From Pseudonocardia sulfidoxydans NBRC 16205 (GTDB lineage Bacteria; Actinomycetota; Actinomycetes; Mycobacteriales; Pseudonocardiaceae), in contig NZ_BJVJ01000052.1 in the NCBI RefSeq assembly GCF_007989085.1, positions 1-43,721 on the forward strand: a DNA stretch of 43,721 bases. The letters run 5' to 3'. Numbering within the stretch: position 1 is the stretch's first letter; each line of letters opens with the position of its first letter. Below are positions 16,488-24,132 of this stretch, one piece after another. Under the pieces are notes generated by a model. That model made no database searches, was not told where the DNA came from, and was given only the letters and a program-made list of their open reading frames with translations. The translations under genes and the position numbers were made by a program.

Positions 16488-17234
16488 ATGACGATGACCC
16501 CACCCCGGCTGCTGCAGGTGCGCCGCAGCGCCCGCATCACGCCGAAGATGATCCGCGTGACCCTCGGCGGCGACGAGCTCGCGGGCTTCCCCGGCGACGG
16601 TCCCGACCGCCGCGTGAAGATGTTCTTCCCCGTCGACGGCCAGGACCGCCCCGCGGTGCCGCGCGCGAGCACGGGCGGGCCGGTGTGGCCGCCCGGCGAG
16701 GCCCGGCCGACGATCCGCACCTACACCGTCCGCCGTTTCGACGCCGCCGCCGGCGAGCTCGACGTCGACTTCGTTCTGCACGAGGGCCACGGCCCGGCCG
16801 CGGCGTGGGCGCGGGCGGCCGAGCCGGGCGCCTGGGTGGGCGTCTCCGAGCCGGGCGGGCGGTGGGAGCCCGACCCCGCGGCGGAGTTCCACGTCGTCAT
16901 CGGGGACGAGAGCGCGCTGCCCGCCGTCGCGACCGTCCTGGAGGAGCTCGCCGGCTTCACCGGGCCCGTGCTCGCCTTCCTCGAGGTCGCCGACGCCGGC
17001 GAGGAGCAGGAGCTGACCGCGAACGCCGACGTCGAGTGGGTGCACCGCGGCGAGGCGCCGGCGGGCGAACGGCTCGTCGAGGCGGTGCGTGCGGCGACGC
17101 TGCCGGGGGCCGGCGGCCAGGCGTGGCTGGCCGGGGAATCCGCTGCCGTGCGTGACCTGCGCAAACACCTTCTCGACGACCGTCGCCTGGACAGGCGCCG
17201 CGTCTACGCGACGGGCTACTGGCGGGCGCGCTAG
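16488..17234 (+). CDS. Siderophore-interacting protein (FAD ferric-siderophore reductase)
   Basis: A 248-residue protein of the SIP/ViuB family. The N-terminal FAD-binding domain has the RTYTVRRF motif (flavin-binding R-x-Y-[TS]) and LDVDFVLHEGHGPAAAWARAAEPGAWVGVSEPGG. The C-terminal NAD(P)H-type domain opens with HVVIGDESALPAVATVLEEL and includes QAWLAGESAAVRDLRKHLL and the terminal YATGYWR motif. It releases iron by reducing ferric siderophores in the cytoplasm. It begins 23 bp after the tetR stop but is probably functionally independent. Seven bases after its stop a perfect family A hairpin begins, which may end the transcript. Confidence 0.87.
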   Translation: MTMTPPRLLQVRRSARITPKMIRVTLGGDELAGFPGDGPDRRVKMFFPVDGQDRPAVPRASTGGPVWPPGEARPTIRTYTVRRFDAAAGELDVDFVLHEGHGPAAAWARAAEPGAWVGVSEPGGRWEPDPAAEFHVVIGDESALPAVATVLEELAGFTGPVLAFLEVADAGEEQELTANADVEWVHRGEAPAGERLVEAVRAATLPGAGGQAWLAGESAAVRDLRKHLLDDRRLDRRRVYATGYWRAR

Positions 17235-17241
17235 CAGGGTC

Positions 17242-17281
17242 GTGAGTGGCGATAGTCGCCCTAGCGACTATCGCCACTCAC
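17242..17281. repeat. Palindrome family A, complete copy
   Basis: Perfect 18-bp arms GTGAGTGGCGATAGTCGC / GCGACTATCGCCACTCAC, loop CCTA, starting 7 bp after the SIP stop. Its last bases form the first of three CACAG repeats before the response regulator. Confidence 0.88.
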
Positions 17282-17306
17282 AGGGTTACACAGGGAACGC
17301 ACAGAC
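17279..17306 (+). promoter_or_regulatory. Three CACAG direct repeats upstream of the response regulator
   Basis: CACAGGG (17279), CACAGGG (17289) and CACAGAC (17300) are spaced 10 and 11 bp, one helical turn apart. This is the arrangement bound by OmpR-type regulators as head-to-tail dimers, and they sit 44-71 bp before the regulator's start. Autoregulation is the likely meaning. Confidence 0.5.
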
Positions 17307-17349
17307 TGCGCCCAGCGCCGGCACAGTCCCGCGCGCGAGTCTCGCTAGC

Positions 17350-18093
17350 ATGACCGGGGTGAACGAGCAGGTGGCGGGGCGGCTGCAGCGCGCGGACGGC
17401 AGCGCGGTGCGGGTCCTCGTCGTCGACGACGAGTCGACGCTGTCCGACCTGCTGTCGATGGCGCTGCGCTACGAGGGCTGGGACGTGCGGACGGCCGCCG
17501 ACGGGCTGACCGCCGTCCGCGCGGCGCGGGAGTTCCGCCCCGACGCCGTCGTCCTCGACATCATGCTGCCCGACCTCGACGGGCTGGAGGTGTTGCGCCG
17601 CATGCGCGCCGACACCCCGGACGTCCCGGTGCTGTTCCTGACGGCGAAGGACGCCGTCGAGGACCGCGTCGCCGGGCTCACCGCGGGCGGGGACGACTAC
17701 GTCACCAAGCCGTTCAGCATCGAGGAGCTCGTCGCGCGGCTACGGGGGCTGCTGCGCCGATCCGGGATGACCGCGGCCCGGCAGGGCTCGGAGCTGGCCG
17801 TCGGCGACCTGACCCTCGACGAGGACAGCCACGAGGTCCGCCGCGGCGACGCCGAGGTGGAGCTGACCGCGACCGAGTTCGAACTGCTGCGGTTCCTGAT
17901 GCGCAACCCGCGACGCGTGCTCAGCAAGGCCCAGATCCTCGACCGCGTGTGGCACTACGACTTCGGGGGGCAGTCCAACGTCGTGGAGCTCTACATCTCC
18001 TACCTCCGCAAGAAGATCGACAACGGCCGGGCGCCGATGATCCACACGGTCCGCGGCGCGGGATACGTGCTCAAGCCCGCGTCGGGCGAGTGA
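17350..18093 (+). CDS. OmpR-family two-component response regulator
   Basis: A 247-residue response regulator. The receiver domain has the acidic pair Asp26/Asp27, the phospho-acceptor Asp70 (VVLDIMLP), Thr98 (FLTAK) and Lys120 (VTKPF). The C-terminal winged helix (about 150-245) is of Trans_reg_C type, with ELTATEFELLRFLMRNPRRVLS and the wing IHTVRGAGYVLKP. It activates or represses genes when phosphorylated by the histidine kinase that overlaps its stop codon. Similarity in layout to mycobacterial TrcR and PrrA is noted, but orthology is not claimed. No strong Shine-Dalgarno precedes the ATG; a GTG at 17359 is the alternative. CACAG direct repeats upstream suggest autoregulation. Confidence 0.9.
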   Translation: MTGVNEQVAGRLQRADGSAVRVLVVDDESTLSDLLSMALRYEGWDVRTAADGLTAVRAAREFRPDAVVLDIMLPDLDGLEVLRRMRADTPDVPVLFLTAKDAVEDRVAGLTAGGDDYVTKPFSIEELVARLRGLLRRSGMTAARQGSELAVGDLTLDEDSHEVRRGDAEVELTATEFELLRFLMRNPRRVLSKAQILDRVWHYDFGGQSNVVELYISYLRKKIDNGRAPMIHTVRGAGYVLKPASGE

Positions 18094-19604
18094 GCCCCCG
18101 GGCGGCACCGCGCTCCCTGCGGGCGCGGCTCGTCGCCACCGTGCTGATCCTGTTGACCGCCGCGGTGCTGGTCATCGGGTTCGCGACGACGATCGCCGCC
18201 CGCCAGTTCATGATCCGCCAGCTCGACGACGACCTCCGCTCGGCCGGGCAGCGGTTCTCCCGGTTCCACGACAACGCCCCGCCGCCGGGCACGACGCCCG
18301 ACCGCAACGACTCCTTCCTCGGCCCCGCGCAGGAACCCCGGACGCTGGGGGCGCGGGTCGTCGGCGGGCAGGTCATCGAGGCGCTGGTGAGCGACAAGGG
18401 CGGCACGTCGCGGCCCGTCGACCCCGGGGACTTCGCCGCGCTGGAGGCCGTCCCGGTCAACGCGCAGCCGGTCAGCAAGTCGCTGTCGATCGGCGCCTAC
18501 CGGCTCTCGGCGTTCCCCGCCCCCGACGGCAGTCTGCTGGTCATCGGGTTGCCGCAGGCGCGGGCGGAGTCGGTCGTCGACGGGCTGATCCTGATCGAGG
18601 TCATCGTGCTGGGTGTCGCGCTGCTGGGCGCGGGCGTCACCGGGGCGGTGCTCGTGCGGCGTGAGCTGCGCCCGCTGGAGCGGGTGGCGCAGACGGCGGC
18701 GTCGGTGAGCGCGCTGCGGCTCGACCGTGGCGAGGTCGAGCTGGTGGAGCGCATCCCGGACACCGACCCGCGCACGGAGGTCGGCAAGATGGGCGCGGCG
18801 TTGAACCTGATGCTGGACAACGTCGGTGGGGCCCTGGAGGCGCGCCAGGACAGCGAGATGCGGCTGCGGCAGTTCATCGCCGACGCCAGCCACGAGCTGC
18901 GCACCCCGCTCGCCGCGATTCGCGGCTACGCCGAGCTGACCCGGCGCTCCGAGCTGTCTCCCGACGCCGAGTACTCGCTCGTGCGGATCTCGACGCAGGC
19001 CGAGCGGATGACGACGCTCGTCGAGGATCTGCTGCTGCTCGCCCGGCTCGACGCGGGCCGGCCGCTGGAGCGCGCGCCCGTCGACCTCACCCGGCTCGTG
19101 CTCGACGCGGTGAGCGACGCGCACGCCGTCGGACCGGACCACTCGTGGCGGATGGCGCTGCCCGACGAGCCGGTCTCGACGGTCGGCGACGCGTCCCGGC
19201 TCACCCAGGTGCTGACGAACCTGCTGGCCAACGCCCGCAGCCACACCCCGCCAGGCACCGAGGTGACGGTGGGGCTGACCCCGGACAGCCGGACGGGCGA
19301 GGTCGTCCTGACGGTCACCGACACCGGCCCCGGCATCTCGGCGGCGCTGCTGCCGCACGTGTTCGAACGGTTCGCGCGCGGGGAGAAGTCGCGGTCGCGC
19401 GCGGCGGGCAGCACGGGGCTGGGGCTGGCGATCGTGCACGCCGTCGTGACCGCGCACGACGGGACGGTGGGCGTCGAGAGCGTCCCTGGCCGCACCCGGT
19501 TCGTCGTGCGGCTCCCGGGTGGCGACACCGGGACTCCCCCGCCGCCCGCCGACCCCCGCACGACGAGTGCCCGGACCCCGCAGCCCGCGGCCGAACGCCC
19601 CTGA
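18090..19604 (+). CDS. Sensor histidine kinase
   Basis: A 504-residue membrane kinase from GTG overlapping the response-regulator stop (GTGA). TM1 is at about 14-34 and an extracytoplasmic sensor of about 125 residues follows. TM2 at about 164-188 leads to a HAMP domain, then HisKA with the phospho-acceptor His268 in FIADASHELRTPLAAIRGYAEL. The HATPase_c domain has the N box NLLANARSH (about 377-385), G1 box DTGPGI (411-416) and G2 box GSTGLGLAIV (440-449). All catalytic boxes are intact. The C-terminal tail is Pro/Thr-rich and likely disordered. It phosphorylates the adjacent regulator; the signal is unknown. The gene ends at a tandem array of family B palindromes shared with a convergent gene. 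Confidence 0.9.
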   Translation: MSPRAAPRSLRARLVATVLILLTAAVLVIGFATTIAARQFMIRQLDDDLRSAGQRFSRFHDNAPPPGTTPDRNDSFLGPAQEPRTLGARVVGGQVIEALVSDKGGTSRPVDPGDFAALEAVPVNAQPVSKSLSIGAYRLSAFPAPDGSLLVIGLPQARAESVVDGLILIEVIVLGVALLGAGVTGAVLVRRELRPLERVAQTAASVSALRLDRGEVELVERIPDTDPRTEVGKMGAALNLMLDNVGGALEARQDSEMRLRQFIADASHELRTPLAAIRGYAELTRRSELSPDAEYSLVRISTQAERMTTLVEDLLLLARLDAGRPLERAPVDLTRLVLDAVSDAHAVGPDHSWRMALPDEPVSTVGDASRLTQVLTNLLANARSHTPPGTEVTVGLTPDSRTGEVVLTVTDTGPGISAALLPHVFERFARGEKSRSRAAGSTGLGLAIVHAVVTAHDGTVGVESVPGRTRFVVRLPGGDTGTPPPPADPRTTSARTPQPAAERP

Positions 19605-19618
19605 GCCCGCGGATTTCA

Positions 19619-19856
19619 GCGCGCAACCTGACGGTCGTGATCGGGCCGCCGGACAGCGGTGAGGTTGCGCGCGGTCTGTGCCGCAACCCCGGGGGTCGCG
19701 ATCGGGCCGGGAGCAGTCGGGGTGCGCGCACCGACGACTCGCGCGCAACCTCACGGTCCCGATTCGACGGCCCGGGAGCAGTCAGGTTGCGCGCTAAGGA
19801 TCGCGCGCAACCTCACGGTCGTGAATCGGGCGCCGGACAGCAGTGAGGTTGCGCGC
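19619..19856. repeat. Array of four family B palindromic units
   Basis: Units at 19619-19672, about 19680-19729 (degenerate), 19741-19794 and 19803-19856 are spaced 61-62 bp. The clear ones are 54 bp, bounded by GCGCGCAACC and GGTTGCGCGC. The array fills the convergent gap between the histidine kinase and the MmgE/PrpD gene. No promoter or gene is seen inside it. Confidence 0.85.
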
Positions 19857-19861
19857 GGGGG

Positions 19862-21298
19862 TCAGGCCGGTGTGGGCAGGGCGGCGAGGCGTCGCAGGGC
19901 CGTCAGGTCGGGGACCTCAGTGCCGAGCAGGCCCCGGACCAGCGCCCGGGAGGTGTCCGGATCGGCGCCGGCACGCGCGCAGTTGTCCCGGAACTTCGCG
20001 ACGACCCGCTCCTCGTCCCAGGGGCGCCCCGCGTTGCCGTCGACGTCGTCGATCCGCACCGTGCGGACCGTGCCGTCGGTGAGCTCGGCGACGATCTCGG
20101 CGGGGAACACCGCCGGGTAGCCGGAGTCCTCCCAGCGCTCCTGCTCGACCCGCTTCGCGACGGCGACGACCTCGGGATCGGGGTCGCCGACGAAGTCGTC
20201 GAGGGTCACCGCGCCGCGCACGGCCTGCAGCGCGACGACGTAGGGCAGGCTCCAGCGCGCCTCGCCGGCCGTCGCGGGCGACTGCTTGGCCTCCCACGGC
20301 ACCGCGACGACCTCCTCCTGACCGGCGGGAACCCGGCAAAGCAGGCGGGCGATGCGGTCGGCGGGCACGTCGACGGTCGCGACGGCCTCGGCGAACGGGT
20401 GCAGGAAGTGGCAGCAGGGCAGGCCCTTGAAGGCGGCGTCGACGAGGTGCCAGCGGCTGCCGAGGTCGCAGGCGAGGTCGGCGAGGCGCCCGGCGGCGGA
20501 GCCGTCGTGGGCGTAGAGGCCGAAGAAGCCGCGGTCGCCCTCGAACACCGAGCGCCCGCCGGTGATCCCGCCGCGCACCAGCGCCACGGCCGACACCGCG
20601 CCCTGCGCGGCGATGCCCGCCTGGGCGGCCTTGCTGGTGGCGCCGCGGGTCAGGAACGTGAAGTTGCCGGCGGAGAAGCTGGCGGCCACCCCGACGGCGT
20701 CGAGCAGCGCGTCGCGGTCGAGGTCGTGGACCAGCCCGACGGCGACGGCGCCCGCCACCGTCCCGGCGACGGACGTGCCCTGGAACCCGACGCGTTGGAA
20801 CCCGCTCGGCGTGGCCAGCCCGATCCGGACGAGCACCTCCCAGCCGACGGCGAACGCGCGGACGACGACGTCGCCGGGCGCGTCGGTCTCCTGGGCGGCG
20901 GCCAGGACGGCGGGGGCGAGCGCGGCGCTGCCGTGCATGACCGAGCCGGTGTGGGTGTCGTCGTACTCCAGGGAGTGGACGAGGGTGCCGTTGACCAGCG
21001 CGGCGTCGGCGGCCCCGGCCCCCTCGGCCGCTCCGAGGACCGTGCAGGGCCCGGTTGCGCGGGGCACCTGGACGATCCTTCGGGCGGGCCCGACCCGCGA
21101 CGCGGCCAGCCCGACACCGACGGCGTCGAGCAGGTGCCGGCGGGCGAGGACGTCGACCTCGGCGGGGAGCGCCGCGGGTACCCGGAGGACGCCGTCGACG
21201 AGCGCCTCGGCGGCAGTGCTCCCGCCGGGTTCGACGCCGGACTGGTCCCGAGCGCCGCCGGACCGGTCCGACGGCGAACTCGGGGATGAGGTGGTCAT
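19862..21298 (-). CDS. MmgE/PrpD family protein (second copy)
   Basis: A 478-residue protein of the MmgE/PrpD family, which includes 2-methylcitrate dehydratase PrpD, cis-aconitate decarboxylase and 2,3-dehydro-acid isomerases. Typical segments are RRHLLDAVGVGLAASR (N-terminal helix), ALVNGTLVHSLEYDDTHTGSVMHG (conserved Asp-Asp-His region), TSKAAQAGIAAQGAVSAVALVRGGITG and KGLPCCHFLHPF. The last 130 residues form the smaller alpha/beta domain. The start overlaps the stop of the other MmgE/PrpD gene (ATGA), so the two are translationally coupled and may form a heteromer or act in sequence. The first ~28 residues are low-complexity. It is the last gene of regulon unit 1. The acid it hydrates or dehydrates is not known. 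Confidence 0.85.
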   Translation of the reverse strand: MTTSSPSSPSDRSGGARDQSGVEPGGSTAAEALVDGVLRVPAALPAEVDVLARRHLLDAVGVGLAASRVGPARRIVQVPRATGPCTVLGAAEGAGAADAALVNGTLVHSLEYDDTHTGSVMHGSAALAPAVLAAAQETDAPGDVVVRAFAVGWEVLVRIGLATPSGFQRVGFQGTSVAGTVAGAVAVGLVHDLDRDALLDAVGVAASFSAGNFTFLTRGATSKAAQAGIAAQGAVSAVALVRGGITGGRSVFEGDRGFFGLYAHDGSAAGRLADLACDLGSRWHLVDAAFKGLPCCHFLHPFAEAVATVDVPADRIARLLCRVPAGQEEVVAVPWEAKQSPATAGEARWSLPYVVALQAVRGAVTLDDFVGDPDPEVVAVAKRVEQERWEDSGYPAVFPAEIVAELTDGTVRTVRIDDVDGNAGRPWDEERVVAKFRDNCARAGADPDTSRALVRGLLGTEVPDLTALRRLAALPTPA

Positions 21299-22632
21299 CG
21301 GTTGTCCCCCAGCAGCCTGTCGAGCACGTCGCGCAGCGGGGCCTCGAGGTCGAGGGGGCCGCGGGGGTCGGTGAGGTCGCGGACCCGGTCGGCGAACCCG
21401 GGGCGCAGCTCGCCGGTGAGCGTCTCGTACTTGGCGAGCAGCTCGGGGCGCGACAGCGGCCGGTCGGGGCCGCCCGCCGCCGACAGCACCGTCTCCTCCA
21501 GCACGCTGCCGTCGTGCAGGGTGACCCGCACGGTCGACGGGCGGTCGTGCGGGGCGGGAGGCGTGTCGGTCCACGGCTCGATGCGGACGCGCCCGCGCAG
21601 GGACGCGGTCGCCCCGTCGTGCAGGTGCGCGCCGGAGAACACGGCGGCGTCGGTGGTGCGGTGGTGCAGCACCGTCGAGACGGCGTGGGGCAGGGAGAAC
21701 CGGCCGGCGAGTGTCGTCGCCGGGTCTGCCTCGGTGAGCGCGGCACCCAGTGGGTGGGTGCGGACGTCGACCGACGCGATCGCGTCCACGTCCGGGATGG
21801 ACGCGATGAGCGCCGCGGCAGCCTCCACACTCGCGTGCAGGTACTGGCAGCACGCGTAGGGCTTCTGGTAACCGTCCTCGACGCCCCAGCGCTCGCCGAG
21901 CCCGGCGGTCAGCTCACCGGGCGTGACGACCGTGGACGCGAACACCTCGTCGAGGACGGTCGGGCTCGCGGTGAGCCCGGCCGCGGCGACGTCGACGGCG
22001 ACGAACCCGAGCTGCGCGCCCGCGCCCGCCCAGGCGTTGCGGATCGTCGCGCCGCTGGTGGCGTGGGAGAAGGGGCCGGTCAGCGACATCGACGCGGCGC
22101 CGAGCACGGCCGTCGCGAAGGTGTCCGCGTCGAGGCGCCGCGCCGCCGCGAGGGCCGCGGCGGCGCCGATCGGCGAGAGCGTGGCGTGCGGGTGCAGGGC
22201 GAGCGGCACCGGCGGCCGGTAGGCCCGCGCGACGCGGGTGACGACCTCGTAGCCGAGGACGTGGGCGCGCAGCAGGTCGCCGAGCGTGCCACCGGTGGCC
22301 TCGACCTCGGCCAGCGCGGCGGGCAGCGAGTAGAGCGAGCCGTGGCAGGTCGCGGGCCGGTAGCCGCCGTCGAGCTCGGTCCAGTTGGCGGCGACGGCGT
22401 TGGCCAGCGCCGCGGACCTGCGGTCGGAGCGCTGCCCGGGCGCCCCGACGACCGTCGACTCCGGCGCTCCGCCGCCCGCCTGCGCGGTGACGGCGCGGAC
22501 CTCGTCCTCGGTGTGGGCGACGACCATCGCGGCGAGGTCGTCGCACATGATCACCAGCGCGGTGCGCAGGACGTGCTCGGGGATGTCGGCGTCGGCGGCG
22601 CGGGCCGCCGCCCACGTGAGCAGCTCGGACAA
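21295..22632 (-). CDS. MmgE/PrpD family protein (first copy)
   Basis: A 445-residue MmgE/PrpD protein, clearly different in sequence from the downstream copy. It shows the family's N-terminal helical bundle (VLRTALVIMCDDLAAMVVAH), an NAVAANWTELDGGYRPATCHGS segment at the usual substrate-site position (Glu/Asp-Gly-Gly variant rather than EYDDTH), and HPHATLSPIGAAAALAAARRL. YQKPYACCQYLHASVEAAAAL matches the 'K.YPcC...H..ida' motif. It starts with TTG, preceded by AAGGAAG at six bases, a rare but well-supported start. It follows the flavoprotein gene after 100 bp. Catalysis of dehydration, hydration or isomerisation of a polycarboxylic acid is expected from the family. Confidence 0.83.
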   Translation of the reverse strand: MSELLTWAAARAADADIPEHVLRTALVIMCDDLAAMVVAHTEDEVRAVTAQAGGGAPESTVVGAPGQRSDRRSAALANAVAANWTELDGGYRPATCHGSLYSLPAALAEVEATGGTLGDLLRAHVLGYEVVTRVARAYRPPVPLALHPHATLSPIGAAAALAAARRLDADTFATAVLGAASMSLTGPFSHATSGATIRNAWAGAGAQLGFVAVDVAAAGLTASPTVLDEVFASTVVTPGELTAGLGERWGVEDGYQKPYACCQYLHASVEAAAALIASIPDVDAIASVDVRTHPLGAALTEADPATTLAGRFSLPHAVSTVLHHRTTDAAVFSGAHLHDGATASLRGRVRIEPWTDTPPAPHDRPSTVRVTLHDGSVLEETVLSAAGGPDRPLSRPELLAKYETLTGELRPGFADRVRDLTDPRGPLDLEAPLRDVLDRLLGDNR

Positions 22633-22732
22633 CCGGTGCTTCCTTCTTCGCAGGGACGGACAGGTCGGGCCCGGGGTCCTCGGGTGTGTCCGTCGGGGAG
22701 CGGACGTCAGGGGGCGAGGTCAGGGGGCGAGG

Positions 22733-24112
22733 TCAGGAACGGACGGAGGCGGCGTGCCGGCCGGCGATCATGCCGAGGCCCAGCGCGGTGAGCAGGCCGT
22801 TGCCCGACGAGTAGCCGCGGCCGCCCGTCCGTCCGCTGACGCCGGCGGCGACACCACCCGTCGCGTACACACCGGGGATCGGACCGTCCGGGCCGACGAC
22901 CCGGGCGTGCGCGTCGATCTGCACGCCACCCTGGGTGTGGAACAGGGCGGGCACCGCACGGACGGCGACGTACGGGCGCTGCAGCGGGCCGCGGCCCCAG
23001 GCGGTGCGCCCCACCGGGTCCGGGGCGTCGCCGGCGGCGGCCGCGGCGGCCTCGTCGAGGGTGCGGGCGAGGACGTCCGGGTCGGCGCCGATGGCGGCGG
23101 CGAGCGAGGCGGCGTCGGGCGCCTCCTTCGTGCCGTTCGCGGCGACGAGCTCGGCGAACTCCTCCTCGTGCGCGGCGACGGAGTCGCGGATCGGGGCGTC
23201 GAAGATCACGTGGACGGGCCCGGCGGCACGGGAGACGTCGGCGGCGAAGCCGGAGTAGCCGATCGACTCGTCGCCGATGCGCTCCCCCTTCGCGTCGACG
23301 ACGATGCCGCCGTGCTCGACGGTCGTCCACGACGTGATCGACCCGTGCGGGCTGGCGACGGCGGCGTAGCCCTGGAACGCCGACGCGTTGCCCATGGTCG
23401 CGCCGAGGTCGAGCAACCACCGGACGGCCTCGCCGGTGCTGCCGTGGGCGCCCAGGTACTCCAGGCCCGCCGCGTCGGGGGCGAAGCGCGACACCATGGT
23501 CGGGTCGGCGCCGAAACCGTTGGCGGCCAGCACGACCGCCTTGCAGCGCAACGTGTACGTGCCCGAACGGGCGCCGGACACGACGACGCCGCGCACGACC
23601 CCGTCCTCGACGACGAGCCGGTCGACCGGCGAGTGGGTGAGCACCTCGACGTCGGCGGCCTTGGCGGCGCGCAGCATGTCCGCGACGAGGGCGTGGCCCT
23701 TGCGCGACGGCGGCGCGTGCAGCCGCGGCACGCTGTGCCCGACGTGCTTGTAGTCGGTGATCAGCCGCAGGTCGATGTCGTGGCTGTCGACGAGCCACTC
23801 GACCAGCCCGGCGCTCGCCGCGGCGAGGACCTCGACGGGCTCCTCGGCGTCGTGCGGGCCGGACTGGCGCAGCAGGTCGGCGGCGAGGCGGGCCGGGGAG
23901 TCGTCGATACCCGCGTCGGCCTGCCAACGGGTGCCGGCACCGGGCACGGAGCCGGTGGACAGGGCCGAGTTGCCGCCCGCGCGCTCCTCCTTCTCGAGGA
24001 CGACGGCGGTCGCGCCGGCGTCGGCCGCGGCGAGTGCGGCGGCGAGCCCGCCACCGCCCGCCCCGACCACGACGACGTCGACGTCCACCTCTGCGGGCCG
24101 GCTGTCCGACAT
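22733..24112 (-). CDS. Fumarate reductase/TcuA-like FAD-dependent oxidoreductase
   Basis: A 459-residue flavoprotein of the FAD_binding_2 family (fumarate reductase, tricarballylate dehydrogenase TcuA, ketosteroid dehydrogenase). The N-terminal dinucleotide motif is DVVVVGAGGGGLAAALAAADAG, followed by LEKEERAGGNSALSTG. The capping-domain region and the active-site segments AVPALFHTQGGVQIDAHA and GGVAAGVSGRTGGRGYSSGNGLLTALGLG are present. These enzymes form or reduce a C=C bond next to a carboxylate or carbonyl. Its position between an MHS transporter and MmgE/PrpD genes resembles tricarballylate utilisation, where TcuA oxidises tricarballylate to cis-aconitate and TcuC is the transporter. That role is inferred from context. 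It is 20 bp downstream of the transporter, in regulon unit 1. Confidence 0.83.
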   Translation of the reverse strand: MSDSRPAEVDVDVVVVGAGGGGLAAALAAADAGATAVVLEKEERAGGNSALSTGSVPGAGTRWQADAGIDDSPARLAADLLRQSGPHDAEEPVEVLAAASAGLVEWLVDSHDIDLRLITDYKHVGHSVPRLHAPPSRKGHALVADMLRAAKAADVEVLTHSPVDRLVVEDGVVRGVVVSGARSGTYTLRCKAVVLAANGFGADPTMVSRFAPDAAGLEYLGAHGSTGEAVRWLLDLGATMGNASAFQGYAAVASPHGSITSWTTVEHGGIVVDAKGERIGDESIGYSGFAADVSRAAGPVHVIFDAPIRDSVAAHEEEFAELVAANGTKEAPDAASLAAAIGADPDVLARTLDEAAAAAAGDAPDPVGRTAWGRGPLQRPYVAVRAVPALFHTQGGVQIDAHARVVGPDGPIPGVYATGGVAAGVSGRTGGRGYSSGNGLLTALGLGMIAGRHAASVRS

Positions 24113-24132
24113 GGGGAGTCCTTTCGGGGAGG

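Noticed and set aside
19619..19856. Regular repeat array as a possible CRISPR
   Set aside because: Units are 54 bp inverted repeats with linkers of only 7-8 bp, the 'middle' sequences are related to one another, and no cas gene is nearby.
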